A stretch of 64,000 nt of DNA, from assembly GCA_946480835.1 (NCBI GenBank), contig CAMLLC010000002.1:62001-126000 (forward strand). The letters are read 5' to 3'. The position numbers and the translations under genes are program-made. Under the pieces are notes generated by a model. It saw only the letters and a list, made by a program, of their open reading frames with translations, searched no databases and was not told the DNA's origin. Positions 7,894 to 17,743 of the stretch are shown piece by piece. Every line of letters begins with the position of its first letter. The first letter of the stretch is position 1. Origin of the DNA: Entomomonas sp945283395 (GTDB taxonomy: Bacteria; Pseudomonadota; Gammaproteobacteria; Pseudomonadales; Pseudomonadaceae).

Positions 7894-9237
7894 ATGAAAA
7901 AAGTATTTCTATTAACTATCTGCACCACCACCTTTTCTTTACCTTTCTTATCAGCTAAGGTAGTGGCTGAAGAGCATGGTTTTATTGAGGATAGCAAGTT
8001 AACTATAACAGCTAAAAACTATTATTATGACAATAATAATAGGGAAAACTATACTGGCCAAGCTAGGGAATGGGGACAAGGGTTTATTCTCGATTATAAA
8101 TCTGGTTTTACTCAAGGTACTGTTGGGGTTGGTATAGATGCTATAGGTATGTTTGGCTTTCGGCTTGATGGTGGAGGTCGTTCTAATAAAGCTCATGTGA
8201 ATAGAACTCCAGGAACTATGTTTCCACTTGAAAGTAATGGCAAAGCGGTAAATGATTTTGGTAGTTTTGGTATAGCACCTAAGGTACGTTTCTCTAAGAC
8301 AGTAGCTCAATATGGTACCTTGATGCCTAATTTACCTGTGGTTATTGCTAATAATGGGCGGTTATTACCTCAAACTTATGAAGGCGGCATGGTAACCTCT
8401 AACGAATTAGATAATTTTACTTTTGTTGGAGGTAAATTAGAACATGCTAAAGGTCGTGCCTCTACTAATAATGAGTCATTGTCTGTAGATGGAGCCCGTA
8501 AAGGGGTAGCTAGTAATAAGTTTTATTTCGGTGGGGTCGATTACCGAGCCACTAAAGATTTAACTTTACAATATTACTATGCGAACTTAAAGGATTTTTA
8601 TACACAGAACTTTTTAGGTTTAAAACATAATTTAAGTTTACCGGCTGGTAAATTAAGTACAGATTTACGTTATTTTTATAACGACTCAGATGGGAAAAAT
8701 GCTAGTGCATCAGGCCGATCTGATGGCTATCTTATAAAAGGTTATAAAAATAAAGGAGAAGTAGATAATCAAACATGGAGTGCTTTATTTACCTATTCAT
8801 TGAAAGGTCATTCTTTAACTGCAGGTTATCAGAGTTTATCAGGAAAAAGTAATTTTCCGTTCCTAAACCAAGGGACAGCTTGGAGCGGTGCTGGTGGAGC
8901 TACTGCTTACTTATGGACAGATTCACAAATTGGTAAATTTTTAAGTGCCGGTGAGCGTACCTGGATTACTAGTTATGCTTATGACTTTAAAGAAATTGGT
9001 TTACCTGGGTTAACGGCCTCTGTTAAATATTTGAAAGGCAGTCAAGTACGTAAAGCAAATGGTGATAGAACTAGAGAATGGGAACGCGACTTTAAACTTG
9101 CTTACCAAATCCAATCAGGTCTTTTCAAAAATCTTGAATTTGCTTGGATGAATGCTTCATTCCGTTCTGGTGCGGCAAATAATTTAGATGAGAATCGAAT
9201 TATTACGACTTATACTTATGTATTTGATAAGTTTTAA
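7894..9237 (+). CDS. OprD-family outer membrane porin
   Basis: This is a substrate-specific outer membrane channel of the OprD/Occ family (PF03573), which imports carboxylates, amino acids or similar small nutrients in pseudomonads. The precursor has 447 residues from the ATG at 7894 (AGGG upstream; an adjacent GTG at 7891 is possible) and a signal peptide ending at VVAEE. The mature start has the family block GFIEDSKLTITAKNYY, then DYKSGFTQGTVGVGIDAIGM. Alternating strands continue to a C-terminal Phe (YTYVFDKF), the usual barrel-assembly signal. The substrate cannot be told from sequence. A strong terminator follows. Confidence 0.92.
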   Translation: MKKVFLLTICTTTFSLPFLSAKVVAEEHGFIEDSKLTITAKNYYYDNNNRENYTGQAREWGQGFILDYKSGFTQGTVGVGIDAIGMFGFRLDGGGRSNKAHVNRTPGTMFPLESNGKAVNDFGSFGIAPKVRFSKTVAQYGTLMPNLPVVIANNGRLLPQTYEGGMVTSNELDNFTFVGGKLEHAKGRASTNNESLSVDGARKGVASNKFYFGGVDYRATKDLTLQYYYANLKDFYTQNFLGLKHNLSLPAGKLSTDLRYFYNDSDGKNASASGRSDGYLIKGYKNKGEVDNQTWSALFTYSLKGHSLTAGYQSLSGKSNFPFLNQGTAWSGAGGATAYLWTDSQIGKFLSAGERTWITSYAYDFKEIGLPGLTASVKYLKGSQVRKANGDRTREWERDFKLAYQIQSGLFKNLEFAWMNASFRSGAANNLDENRIITTYTYVFDKF

Positions 9238-9251
9238 ATTAACAAAAGTTT

Positions 9252-9278
9252 AAAAGGCTACTTAAGGTAGCCTTTTTT
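9252..9278. terminator. Bidirectional terminator between the porin and rmuC
   Basis: AAAAGGCTAC (9252-9261) pairs perfectly with GTAGCCTTTT (9267-9276) around a five-base loop, with more T after it. It lies between two converging genes and can serve both. Confidence 0.88.
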
Positions 9279-9279
9279 A

Positions 9280-10680
9280 TTAGAATTGTTTATGTTCAAG
9301 TTCTAATTTAGCTTTATCTTGCCATTCTTCAGGGAGTTCATTTTTTACAGCTATACCTAATTCCACAAAATCATCTACAAGTTTTACAAGGTTCCCTTTG
9401 CCTGCTAGTAATTGTTTTTTAGTCTTCTGATAATTTTCTTGGGCAGAATTTAGGCCTTTTTCAATATTGTCCATGCTTGACAAAAATATTCTTAGCTTAT
9501 CATAGACCTTACTAGCTAACAGAGCTAATTTTAAAGTATTACGACTTTGATTTTCTAAGCGCCAAAGTTGTCTAATAATAGTTAAGCTGGCTAATAAAGT
9601 AGTAGGGGTTGCTACTAAAATATTTTTTTCTATTGCTTTTTGAAACAAATTTTCATCTGCCTTAAATGCTTCTATAAATGCAGGTTCAATAGGAATAAAC
9701 ATAATGACTATTTCAGGTGCATTTAGATCAGGAGATTTGTGATAAAAGCGTTCAGATAACTCTTTAATTCGACAAGTTATTGCTTTAATATGTTCTTTCA
9801 AAGCTAGTTGTTGCTGAGTTTCATCTGTAGAATTAATGGCTTTAACATAGGCATTTAATGACACTTTAGCATCTATGATTAGATGTTTTTGCTGAGGAAG
9901 TTGAATAATGACATCTGGTAATTGAGCCTCACCTTCTGGTGTATGAATATATTTTTGTAAAAAATAGTCCCTGTTATTAGCAAGGCCAGCACGTTCTAAC
10001 ACATTTTCTAAAATCAGTTCTCCCCAATTGCCTTGCATTTTTTTATCACCTTTTAAGGCGACTGTTAGTTCATGTGTTTCTTGGGTGATTTGGTGATTCA
10101 GTTCTTTTAGAAATCTTAATTCTTCGCTTAACTGAGTTTTTTGAACCGTTTCTGCATGATGTATTTGTTCAACTTGTTGTCTGAAATTGTCTATTTGTTC
10201 ACGGAAAGGCCTAAGTAATGCTTGTAGTGATTGCTCACTCTGTACTGTAAAGTTGTTGTTTTTAACTTCAAAAATCTGTGAGGCTAATTGTTCAAATTCT
10301 AATTTCAATTGTTGTTTATTATCAGCTAATAATTTTAATTGTTCAGCAAAGTGTTGCTCCTTTTGTATTAGGGTCGTGGTAATTTGAGTATATTCATTGG
10401 TTAATATCCCATAACGATTTTGTAAATCGTCAAATTTAACTTGTAAGTTTTGATAGCTGATATCCAAATCTTGATGTTGCTTGATAAGTTGTCCATTTTG
10501 GGCTTTAAGGTGTTCAGACTGTCCATAAATCTGATGAAGTTGTTGTCTGGAAGCCTGTAGCTCGGTATTAGTTTTACTAAATTGCTTATATAGAAAATAA
10601 ATTATACAGCCAAGCACCACTAGCAAAATAGCAACAATGCTGACAACTAGCCATAATAGAGTTGGGGTTTGCATAATCAT
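9280..10680 (-). CDS. rmuC: DNA recombination protein RmuC
   Basis: RmuC is a membrane-anchored protein with a predicted nuclease domain that limits DNA rearrangement at inverted repeats. The 466-residue protein has one N-terminal membrane helix (residues ~9-30), a long Gln/Lys/Glu-rich coiled coil (~35-205), then the conserved domain with MQGNWGELILENVLERAGL, LPDVIIQLPQ, LIIDAKVSLNAY and FIPIEPAFIEA. The Asp-x-Lys of IIDAKVS fits the PD-(D/E)xK-like core. The start is uncertain between two ATG codons at 10680 and 10674; neither has a clear Shine-Dalgarno sequence. Confidence 0.92.
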   Translation of the reverse strand: MIMQTPTLLWLVVSIVAILLVVLGCIIYFLYKQFSKTNTELQASRQQLHQIYGQSEHLKAQNGQLIKQHQDLDISYQNLQVKFDDLQNRYGILTNEYTQITTTLIQKEQHFAEQLKLLADNKQQLKLEFEQLASQIFEVKNNNFTVQSEQSLQALLRPFREQIDNFRQQVEQIHHAETVQKTQLSEELRFLKELNHQITQETHELTVALKGDKKMQGNWGELILENVLERAGLANNRDYFLQKYIHTPEGEAQLPDVIIQLPQQKHLIIDAKVSLNAYVKAINSTDETQQQLALKEHIKAITCRIKELSERFYHKSPDLNAPEIVIMFIPIEPAFIEAFKADENLFQKAIEKNILVATPTTLLASLTIIRQLWRLENQSRNTLKLALLASKVYDKLRIFLSSMDNIEKGLNSAQENYQKTKKQLLAGKGNLVKLVDDFVELGIAVKNELPEEWQDKAKLELEHKQF

Positions 10681-11488
10681 GAAAATAATTAATTTATAAA
10701 TAAGTAATAAGGGAAAGGAATAGGTTACTAGAGTTTAAGTATAACCTAAAAGATAGTATTAGTTCATGTTTTTGGTTTATAGACTATAAGAGCTTGCATA
10801 TTAATATTATTCAAGCATAGGTTAGACCGTTGCAGATACTTGATCATAAGTTTTAGCGGATAAGGCTGCGTTTTTAAACTATTTTCTGCCAGTTCCCCTT
10901 GATAAATTGACGTTTGCTTGTAATTGATTGATTACTATGAGAGTTAAAGAAATTAAGTCTGCTTTAGCTAATTTATAAGGCATTTATAGCATCATAATAT
11001 TGTGAATAGTATTCATCTAAACATATTTTATTGTTTACTTAAAGACTAACATCTTATTTGAATTGAAAATATAGCATTGGGGATTTATTTTTTTGATTTG
11101 TTAATAGAGTTAGCTATTTGGATACATAGGTTATAACTGCATGTTGTAACGTTATACATTGCTATCTAGTAAGTAAGGGTACTTAGCTACTCATTTCTAG
11201 GCTAAACCTTAAACCTATCAAGTAAATAAAATTGTTTAATGTATCTTTAAGCAACTTCATTAGCAGTTAGTCTTTATAGTAGTCAATCTGTAAAATTTGC
11301 TACTGAAAGCTATAAGATAGCTTAAGATGTTTGTAACTTAAGCTATAATATAGTACCTGAGGTTTTATTGTTAGAATATTGACTCTTAAAAAATATAGGT
11401 AATTATTAGTTAGCATAATAAGATCATCATAAAATGATTATAGCTAGATCCTTTTTATTTTTTGATTAAACGCTGTGAGGAGAATATT
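10681..11488. other. Long gene-free intergenic region (about 800 bases)
   Basis: The stretch between rmuC and the ETF-QO gene has no open frame of quality on either strand. I see only short chance peptides and no strong terminator. It must hold the promoters of the two divergent genes; beyond that I cannot assign anything. Confidence 0.45.
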
Positions 11489-13141
11489 GTGGAACGTGAA
11501 TTCATGGAGTTTGATGTCGTTGTTGTTGGCGCAGGGCCTGCAGGACTCTCAGCTGCTTGTAAACTAAAACAGAAAGCAGCAGAGGCAAACCAAGAGATAA
11601 GCGTTTGTGTAGTGGAAAAGGGGATAGAGGTAGGTGCCCATATTTTATCTGGGGCAGTATTTGAATCTAAAGCACTCCAAGAATTATTTCCAGATTGGAA
11701 AGAAAAAGGTGCACCGCTCAATATTCCGGTAAAGCGTGATGATATTTATTTGTTAACAAGCGACAAAAATGCTATAAAAATTCCTAATCTTTTCGTTCCT
11801 AAGACCATGCGTAATCATGGTAATTATATCATTTCATTAGGTAGTCTTTGCCGTTGGTTAGCTGAGCAGGCTGAGGCATTAGATGTGGAAATTTATCCTG
11901 GTTTTACAGCTCAAGAATTGTTAATTGATGACAATAATAAGGTGTATGGGGTATTGACAGGAGATATGGGTGTTGATAAGGATGGTAATCCTAAAGCAGG
12001 ACTCTATACTCCTGGTATGGAGTTACGTGCTAAATACACTTTTTTTGCTGAGGGATGTAGAGGTCATTTAGGAAAGCAACTTATTAATCACTACCAATTA
12101 GATGCTGAAGTTGATCCACAACATTACGGCTTAGGTATTAAAGAGTTATGGGAAATAGATCCTGCTAAACATGAAGCTGGTTTAGTCATTCATAGTACAG
12201 GTTGGCCTCTAACTAAAGGAAGTCATGGCGGTTCATTTTTATATCATTTAGAAAATAATCAAGTAGCAGTAGGATTGATAGTTGATCTTTCCTATAAAAA
12301 TCCCTTTTTATCACCTTTTGAAGAATTTCAACGTTTTAAGTTGCATCCGGCTATTCGACAATATTTAGAAGGAGGAAAACGTATTTGTTATGGTGCAAGA
12401 GCCGTAGTGAAAGGAGGCTTAAATGCACTACCTAAAATGATATTTCCGGGAGGTGTATTGATTGGTTGTGATTTGGGTACTTTAAATTTCTCAAAAATTA
12501 AAGGCATTCATACGGCTATGAAGTCTGGCATGCTCGCTGCTGATGCTGCTTTTGATGCTGTAATGGCTGGGCGTAGAGGCGATGAACTAACAGCTTATCC
12601 CGAAAATTTTAAAAAAAGCTGGGTTTATGATGAACTTTACCGTTCTCGAAATTTTGGCCCTGCTCTTCATAAGTTTGGTAATTTCTTCGGGGGCCTCTTT
12701 AGTTTTATAGATCAAAATATTTTTGCTGGCAGGATGCCTTTTACTCTCCATGATGTAAAACCAGATTTTGAAACGCTTAAGAAAGCTAATGAAGCAAATA
12801 AAATTGAATATCCTAAAGCAGATGGAATTATCACCTTTGATCTTTTATCATCTGTATTTTTATCTAATACAACTCATGAGGAAAATCAACCTTGTCATTT
12901 AAAATTGACTGATCCTGAAATTCCCATTAAACAAAACTTACCAGAATATGACGAACCAGCTCAACGTTACTGTCCTGCGGGCGTATATGAAATAGTAGAA
13001 AATGAAAATGGGGCGAAATGTTTTCAAATAAATGCAGCTAATTGTCTACATTGTAAGACGTGTGATATTAAAGATCCTGCCCAAAATATTACGTGGACGC
13101 CTCCAGAAGGGGGAGGTGGACCTGTTTATCCTAATATGTAA
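11489..13141 (+). CDS. Electron transfer flavoprotein-ubiquinone oxidoreductase
   Basis: This inner-membrane-associated flavo-iron-sulfur enzyme passes electrons from ETF to ubiquinone. The protein has 550 residues from the GTG at 11489, chosen because GAGGAG lies six bases upstream and the resulting MEREFMEFDVVVVGAGPAG matches the pseudomonad N-terminus. The FAD-binding Gly motif is at ~13-18. The membrane/quinone region (FFAEGCRGHLGKQL, GLGIKELWEI) follows, and the C-terminal 4Fe-4S ligands are in RYCPAGVYE and NCLHCKTCDIKDP, ending in GGGGPVYPNM. Pseudomonads have etfBA next door; here the 800 bases upstream hold no genes. Confidence 0.95.
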   Translation: MEREFMEFDVVVVGAGPAGLSAACKLKQKAAEANQEISVCVVEKGIEVGAHILSGAVFESKALQELFPDWKEKGAPLNIPVKRDDIYLLTSDKNAIKIPNLFVPKTMRNHGNYIISLGSLCRWLAEQAEALDVEIYPGFTAQELLIDDNNKVYGVLTGDMGVDKDGNPKAGLYTPGMELRAKYTFFAEGCRGHLGKQLINHYQLDAEVDPQHYGLGIKELWEIDPAKHEAGLVIHSTGWPLTKGSHGGSFLYHLENNQVAVGLIVDLSYKNPFLSPFEEFQRFKLHPAIRQYLEGGKRICYGARAVVKGGLNALPKMIFPGGVLIGCDLGTLNFSKIKGIHTAMKSGMLAADAAFDAVMAGRRGDELTAYPENFKKSWVYDELYRSRNFGPALHKFGNFFGGLFSFIDQNIFAGRMPFTLHDVKPDFETLKKANEANKIEYPKADGIITFDLLSSVFLSNTTHEENQPCHLKLTDPEIPIKQNLPEYDEPAQRYCPAGVYEIVENENGAKCFQINAANCLHCKTCDIKDPAQNITWTPPEGGGGPVYPNM

Positions 13142-13556
13142 ATGAAAAGCGAAGGATAGCTCATTTTTTATCGTTTTTTAACGGTATCTGAAGCCTAAAA
13201 TTATTAACAAAGTGCTTTTTAACTAAATATAGTTAATGGATAGTAATCCAAGAAAGCTAAACTTCAATGAGCTAAAACTTGTTATAAATAACAAATTAAG
13301 CAAAAAATATATTCTAAGACTTATCAGACAAATAGTAATACAGAAACTCTGCTAAGGTGATTAGTATAACAAGTGATTAAATTAACAATAAAATAGCTAT
13401 TAAACTCCTTGAAAGTAACACAAATTTCAGCTTCTAGTTCATATTATGAGTTTATTATTCATTAAGGTAATCTTATATCTGGCAACTATGGTGTTATATT
13501 AATGTATTATTATTAATGTAAAATATTCAAATTTAATTAGTTTGGATTAATTTGCT
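13142..13556. other. Gene-free intergenic region
   Basis: These 415 bases between the ETF-QO gene and the YjgR-like ATPase show no coding frame. A weak hairpin (CGTTTTTTAACG near 13174) may end the ETF-QO transcript. Nothing else is recognised. Confidence 0.4.
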
Positions 13557-15068
13557 ATGGTTGCGCCACTTATTATTGCTAAAACATCCCAGTTACAATC
13601 ATTAGCTATTTTGCCAAATATGGCTAATAGGCATGGCTTAATAACGGGAGCAACAGGTACCGGTAAAACTGTTACTTTGCAAAAAATAGCTGAAAGCTTT
13701 TCTGCCATAGGTGTACCTGTATTTATGGCAGATGTAAAAGGAGATTTATCAGGTATAGGTGTTAAAGCTGAATTAACTGAGAAACTACAGCAACGGTTAC
13801 AAGCTTTAGACATTAATAATTGGCAACCCAAAGCTGCGCCAGTAGTATTTTGGGATGTGTTTGGTAAACAGGGACATCCAATGAGGGCGACTATATCTGA
13901 TGTAGGTCCTTTATTAATTGCTAGGCTCTTAGGGTTAAATGCAGTCCAGTCGGGGTTATTACAAATTATATTTAAGGTGGCAGACGATAATAACTTATTA
14001 TTGCTAGATTTGAAGGATCTCCGATCTATGACTCAATATGTAGGAGAGCATGCAGATGAACTTAAAACTAATTATGGAAATATAACGATAGCTTCTATTG
14101 GAGCTATACAAAGAGGGTTACTCACTTTAGAAGAACAAGGAGGCAAAGATTTTTTCGGTGAACCCATGTTAGAAGTTAAAGATTTAATGCTTACTAATGA
14201 CCAAGACGAAGGGCTAGTAAATATTTTAGTGGCTGATAAACTCTATAATTTACCTATATTATATTCTATTTTTTTATTATGGTTATTATCTGAATTTTAT
14301 GAGAGCCTTCCAGAAGTTGGTGATCTTGCTAAGCCTAAGTTAGTATTTTTCTTTGATGAAGCCCACTTACTCTTTAGTAATGCTAATAATGCATTATTAG
14401 AAAAAATTGAACAGGTTATAAGATTAATACGTTCCAAAGGGGTAGGTATATTTTTCGTAACTCAAAATCCGCTAGATATTCCTGATCGTATTTTAGGACA
14501 GTTGGGAAATAGAGTTCAACACGCATTAAGAGCTTTTTCAGTGCGGGACCAAAAAGCAGTCAAAGCTGCGGCGCAAACAATGCGAAGTAATCCCGCGTGT
14601 AATGCTGAGCAGATTATCAGTGAGTTGGCTGTAGGAGAAGCTTTAGTCTCATTTTTAGATGCTAAAGGTGTACCTTGTTTGGTGGAAAGAGCTTCTGTAA
14701 TAGCTCCATGTTCCAAAATGGGAATATTGACTCAAGAGGAACGGAGTCAGTTAACAGCGAGTTCAAACTTATTTAGTAAGTACAATAAGGCAATAGACAG
14801 AGAGTCAGCCTATGAGTTATTATCAAAATCTTCTACTACAAGCCAAAGGGAGAGAAAATTGATAACTAATAAAGTCGAAATTAAAGATGAGGAAGGAGGT
14901 TTGTTCAGCAGTATAAAAGAATTTTTATTTGGTAAGACTGGACCACGCGGCGGAAAATACCAAGGGTTGGTACAAAAAGCGTCGTTACAAGCGACTAAGC
15001 AACTGACCAACGGCATTATTCGTGGTATATTAGGTAATATCACTGGGACTAGTAAACGCAAAAAATAA
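13557..15068 (+). CDS. HerA/VirB4-like ATPase, YjgR/DUF853 family
   Basis: This is a predicted cytosolic P-loop ATPase of the HerA-FtsK superfamily whose cellular role is not established. The 503-residue protein has a Walker A GATGTGKT (residues ~31-38) followed by FMADVKGDLSGI. The Walker B/DExH-like segment is VFFFDEAHLLF (~263-273), followed by FFVTQNPLDIPDRILGQLGNRVQHALRAF with the arginine-finger region. The C-terminus is basic (GTSKRKK) after a Gly-rich stretch, and a hydrophobic ILYSIFLLWLLSEFY lies at ~237-251. It is the usual length for the family. The SD is weak (GGA at 13543). It stands alone. Confidence 0.9.
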   Translation: MVAPLIIAKTSQLQSLAILPNMANRHGLITGATGTGKTVTLQKIAESFSAIGVPVFMADVKGDLSGIGVKAELTEKLQQRLQALDINNWQPKAAPVVFWDVFGKQGHPMRATISDVGPLLIARLLGLNAVQSGLLQIIFKVADDNNLLLLDLKDLRSMTQYVGEHADELKTNYGNITIASIGAIQRGLLTLEEQGGKDFFGEPMLEVKDLMLTNDQDEGLVNILVADKLYNLPILYSIFLLWLLSEFYESLPEVGDLAKPKLVFFFDEAHLLFSNANNALLEKIEQVIRLIRSKGVGIFFVTQNPLDIPDRILGQLGNRVQHALRAFSVRDQKAVKAAAQTMRSNPACNAEQIISELAVGEALVSFLDAKGVPCLVERASVIAPCSKMGILTQEERSQLTASSNLFSKYNKAIDRESAYELLSKSSTTSQRERKLITNKVEIKDEEGGLFSSIKEFLFGKTGPRGGKYQGLVQKASLQATKQLTNGIIRGILGNITGTSKRKK

Positions 15069-15215
15069 TCAAGCTTTTACTATATCGCAGAGAAAGATTT
15101 TACCGATCTATTATTAGTTTGTTATTAATTATATAGTATTAGTACTAATTAATGGATTTTAAAAATAAGCTATATTATTATCACTAATTAAATTATTTTG
15201 TAGGGAAAATTTATC

Positions 15216-15428
15216 ATGTTTCCAGAATATCGTGACTTAATTACTAAATTAAAAGCTGAAGATGCACATTTTGCTAAATTATTTGAAAAGCATAATGAAC
15301 TTGATCAAAAAATTAAAAATCTAGAAAAAAGTTATGTTCCTGATTCAGAAATTGAAACGTTAAAAAAAGAAAAATTAAAGTTAAAAGATGATATGTATGC
15401 TATTTTGAGACAGTATGACGCAAAATAG
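15216..15428 (+). CDS. YdcH-like small coiled-coil protein (DUF465)
   Basis: A 70-residue cytosolic protein of the YdcH/DUF465 family, which is widespread in proteobacteria with no firm function. It begins MFPEYRDLITKLKAEDAHFA, then has a helical heptad-like region (FEKHNELDQKIKNLEKSY) and a Lys-rich LKKEKLKLKDDMYAIL. The pattern and length match the family closely. AGGGAA lies about ten bases before the ATG. A terminator follows 20 bases after the stop, so it is a monocistronic unit. Confidence 0.88.
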   Translation: MFPEYRDLITKLKAEDAHFAKLFEKHNELDQKIKNLEKSYVPDSEIETLKKEKLKLKDDMYAILRQYDAK

Positions 15429-15447
15429 TATGATTATAGGAATGCAT

Positions 15448-15476
15448 AAAAAGGAACTAATAGTTCCTTTTTTTAT
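15448..15476 (+). terminator. Rho-independent terminator of the ydcH-like gene
   Basis: AAAAAGGAACT pairs with AGTTCCTTTTT around a short loop, followed by more T. It lies 20 bases downstream of the stop codon. Confidence 0.85.
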
Positions 15477-15665
15477 AGGGATTTTACGTCTAATTAAATA
15501 AATTGATTATTTTGTATATTAATAAAGAATGAATGAGACTAATAAATGTATTTGATTGTAATGGTTATCATTTACATTTGTTTTTTTCTGCTATATATTG
15601 CAAGTGACAATAATTACATAAATTATTACATTTTTTTAAACCACTACCTTAAGTGGAGGGTTGTT

Positions 15666-17093
15666 ATGAAGTTACAGAAAAAATATTTGCTTTATGCTAT
15701 AGGGCTATTCTGTATTTCTGGAGGAGTATTAGCAGAAGATACACCAAGTCAAAAAGATTCTGAAGGGTTCGTTAAAGATAGTAAATTAGACGTTATAAGT
15801 AGAACTATGTACATGATCAGTAATGCACGCCATGGTGGTTTTTATCCCTCTGGTGGTTATGCTAAACCTGAAAAAGATAGAGGACATGCAAAGGATTTTG
15901 GAACAAGTTTAATAGGTATTTATCAATCTGGTTATACTGAAGGAACCGTTGGATTTGGGATAGATGTAATAGGCATGACTGCTTATAAGTTAGATGGAGG
16001 CAGAGGAAGATCTGGAGATGGTAATAATGGACTATTCCCAGCCGATGGAAGGAATGGTAGACCGCAAGATAATGTGTCGAAATTGGCTCCTTCTGTCAAG
16101 ATGCGAATTTCCAAAACAGAATTAAAGTATGGCCAAATGTTTGTAGATACTCCAGTATTTGCTACTCAGGGGATAGATGATAAATTGTTACCAGAAGATG
16201 CTACTGGTTTTATGCTAACAAGCCAAGAAATAGATAAGTTAACGATCAATGCTGGGTATTTCACAGCATTAAGAGGGCAAGAATTTTCTCATCAAGATTC
16301 GGTGGCAATGGATAGTGAGTTTGATGAAAAAGGAAAAACATTGCAAAGAGTCTATTTTGCCGGTCTAGAATATCAATTTACGGATGAATTTTCAGGAAAG
16401 GTTTATGCTTCTCGAAATAAGGACTTTTGGAGAAAGTATTATACTAATTTAAATTATTCGTATGAATTTAATAAAGATAATGCTATTGAGTTTGATGTCA
16501 ATTGGTATCAGACAAAGAGTATTGGTAAAGGCTATGCTGATGCGTTAAGGGAAAATGGTGATAACAGACGTATCAATTCAGATTTATGGAGTTTGTCAGC
16601 TGCTTATACCTATAAAGCTCATACTTTTACTGTTGCTTATCAACGTAACTCAGGTACTGGTTCATTAGGTCGTAGTGGTTTCCCTTATGATGTAGATGGT
16701 GGTGGAGCTATTGCTGTCGCTAACTCTGTGCAATATAGCGATTTTAATTTTGAAAACCAACATTCATGGCAAGCTCGTTACGATTTAGATTTCGAAACTT
16801 ACGGTATTCCAGGGCTAAATTTTGCTGTGCTTTATGTCAAAGGTAGTAATGCTACTAATGAAAATGATAATTATCGCCGCAATGGTAAGGCATGGGAAAG
16901 AGATATCGAATTATCTTATACGATCCCAGAAGGAAAAGCTAAAGATCTAAGTTTTACTTTGCGGCATGCTGCTTATCGCTCTAATTTTGGAGGGGGAACA
17001 GATGATTCAGTTAATGGCTATCACAATCCCCACGGTAGAGATAATTTAGACGAATTAAGATTAATAGTACAATATCCTTTAAGTATTTTATAA
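15666..17093 (+). CDS. OprD-family outer membrane porin (second copy)
   Basis: A second OprD/Occ-family nutrient porin of 475 residues. The start is the ATG at 15666, which has AGTGGAGGG upstream and gives a normal signal peptide (MKLQKKYLLYAIGLFCISGG, cleavage near VLAED). The longer frame from 15546 is a hydrophobic read-through of the leader. The mature protein opens with EGFVKDSKLDVISRTMY, then YQSGYTEGTVGFGIDVIGM, parallel to the porin at 7894 but clearly diverged, so substrates may differ. It contains GLNFAVLYVKGSN and YRRNGKAWERDIELSY, and ends in LRLIVQYPLSIL. It is transcribed alone. Confidence 0.92.
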   Translation: MKLQKKYLLYAIGLFCISGGVLAEDTPSQKDSEGFVKDSKLDVISRTMYMISNARHGGFYPSGGYAKPEKDRGHAKDFGTSLIGIYQSGYTEGTVGFGIDVIGMTAYKLDGGRGRSGDGNNGLFPADGRNGRPQDNVSKLAPSVKMRISKTELKYGQMFVDTPVFATQGIDDKLLPEDATGFMLTSQEIDKLTINAGYFTALRGQEFSHQDSVAMDSEFDEKGKTLQRVYFAGLEYQFTDEFSGKVYASRNKDFWRKYYTNLNYSYEFNKDNAIEFDVNWYQTKSIGKGYADALRENGDNRRINSDLWSLSAAYTYKAHTFTVAYQRNSGTGSLGRSGFPYDVDGGGAIAVANSVQYSDFNFENQHSWQARYDLDFETYGIPGLNFAVLYVKGSNATNENDNYRRNGKAWERDIELSYTIPEGKAKDLSFTLRHAAYRSNFGGGTDDSVNGYHNPHGRDNLDELRLIVQYPLSIL

Positions 17094-17120
17094 AATTTAG
17101 GTTTGATAAAAGCTATAAAG

Positions 17121-17208
17121 TGTATGAAGGCATCTATTAGTTGGCAGATAGCGTTGTTGTATCAAAGAGCTTAAGCTGCTTTAGCAAGCCTTCATACAAT
17201 TGTATGAA
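17121..17208. repeat. Inverted repeats with an 18-bp perfect palindrome
   Basis: TGTATGAAGGC (17121-17131) is repeated inverted as GCCTTCATACA (17188-17198). The second copy overlaps the perfect palindrome TTCATACAATTGTATGAA (17191-17208). The TGTATGAA half-site thus occurs three times. It looks like a regulator-binding cluster; it lies 30-115 bases after the porin stop and over 500 bases before norR. Confidence 0.55.
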
Positions 17209-17703
17209 ACATTTCTCGTGAAAATTTAGATTAACTATAAAATGTAGAGCTGTAAACTTGTTATCAGGCAAAGATTAGCTGATAATGGCTTCATTATTAA
17301 TTTTTCTACATCTTTAAATGGCTTAAAGTGATTCCTGACTCCATAGGAAGTTTATAAGTTACTATAGTTCGCTGTGCATTATTAGTTATATTGTTAAAAA
17401 ATTTATTAAATATTTGCTTCCTATATAATCTAAATTTATAGCAAATGGGCCAGTTGACCCTTTCTATTATCTACTAAAATATATGTAATATTTCCTTTTT
17501 TGAGTAGAGTCACTAGATAATTATTTACCTCGCTGTTATTTTTATTTGAACAAGATGTAAACTAAAAATTGTTCTTAGACTAAATAAACAAAGTTTGATT
17601 GGTTGATATTGGTAATCAATTGCTAACATAAAAGAAGTTACATTAGTTATCTAAAGTAAATAGCATATTAATTTGGTAATTAATAATTGAATATGCATCA
17701 TTA

Positions 17704-17712
17704 TGCTACAAT
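17704..17712 (+). promoter_or_regulatory. Extended -10 element upstream of norR
   Basis: TGCTACAAT is a good extended -10 box, 31 bases before the norR ATG. No convincing -35 box is seen at the right distance, as is common for extended -10 promoters. Confidence 0.4.
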
Positions 17713-17743
17713 TTTAATATATCAAAAAGACTAAAAATTAATT

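Larger units (their letters stand above)
17094..17743. other. Gene-free intergenic region upstream of norR
   Basis: These 650 bases follow the second porin and precede norR. They contain inverted repeats at 17121-17208 and a promoter-like element near 17704, and otherwise no coding frame. No NO-reductase or flavohaemoglobin gene lies here, although such a gene normally sits next to norR. Confidence 0.45.

Noticed and set aside
10937..10978. Thirteen-codon ORF in the region upstream of the ETF-QO gene
   Set aside because: It is too short, has no good SD and no link to a downstream gene.
13547..13831. Open minus-strand frames inside real genes (here over the YjgR-like ATPase; others over maeB, icd, mgtA, dksA and pilY1)
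   Set aside because: Each lies antisense to a gene with clear family motifs, has no SD and no recognisable domain.
15546..15665. Forty-residue hydrophobic N-terminal extension of the second OprD porin
   Set aside because: It would precede a perfect signal peptide, and the strong SD (AGTGGAGGG) sits just before the ATG at 15666.
7894..17093. The two OprD porins as ends of a mobile or duplicated segment
   Set aside because: They are too diverged to be a recent duplication, and the genes between them are ordinary core genes. No terminal repeats or transposase are seen.
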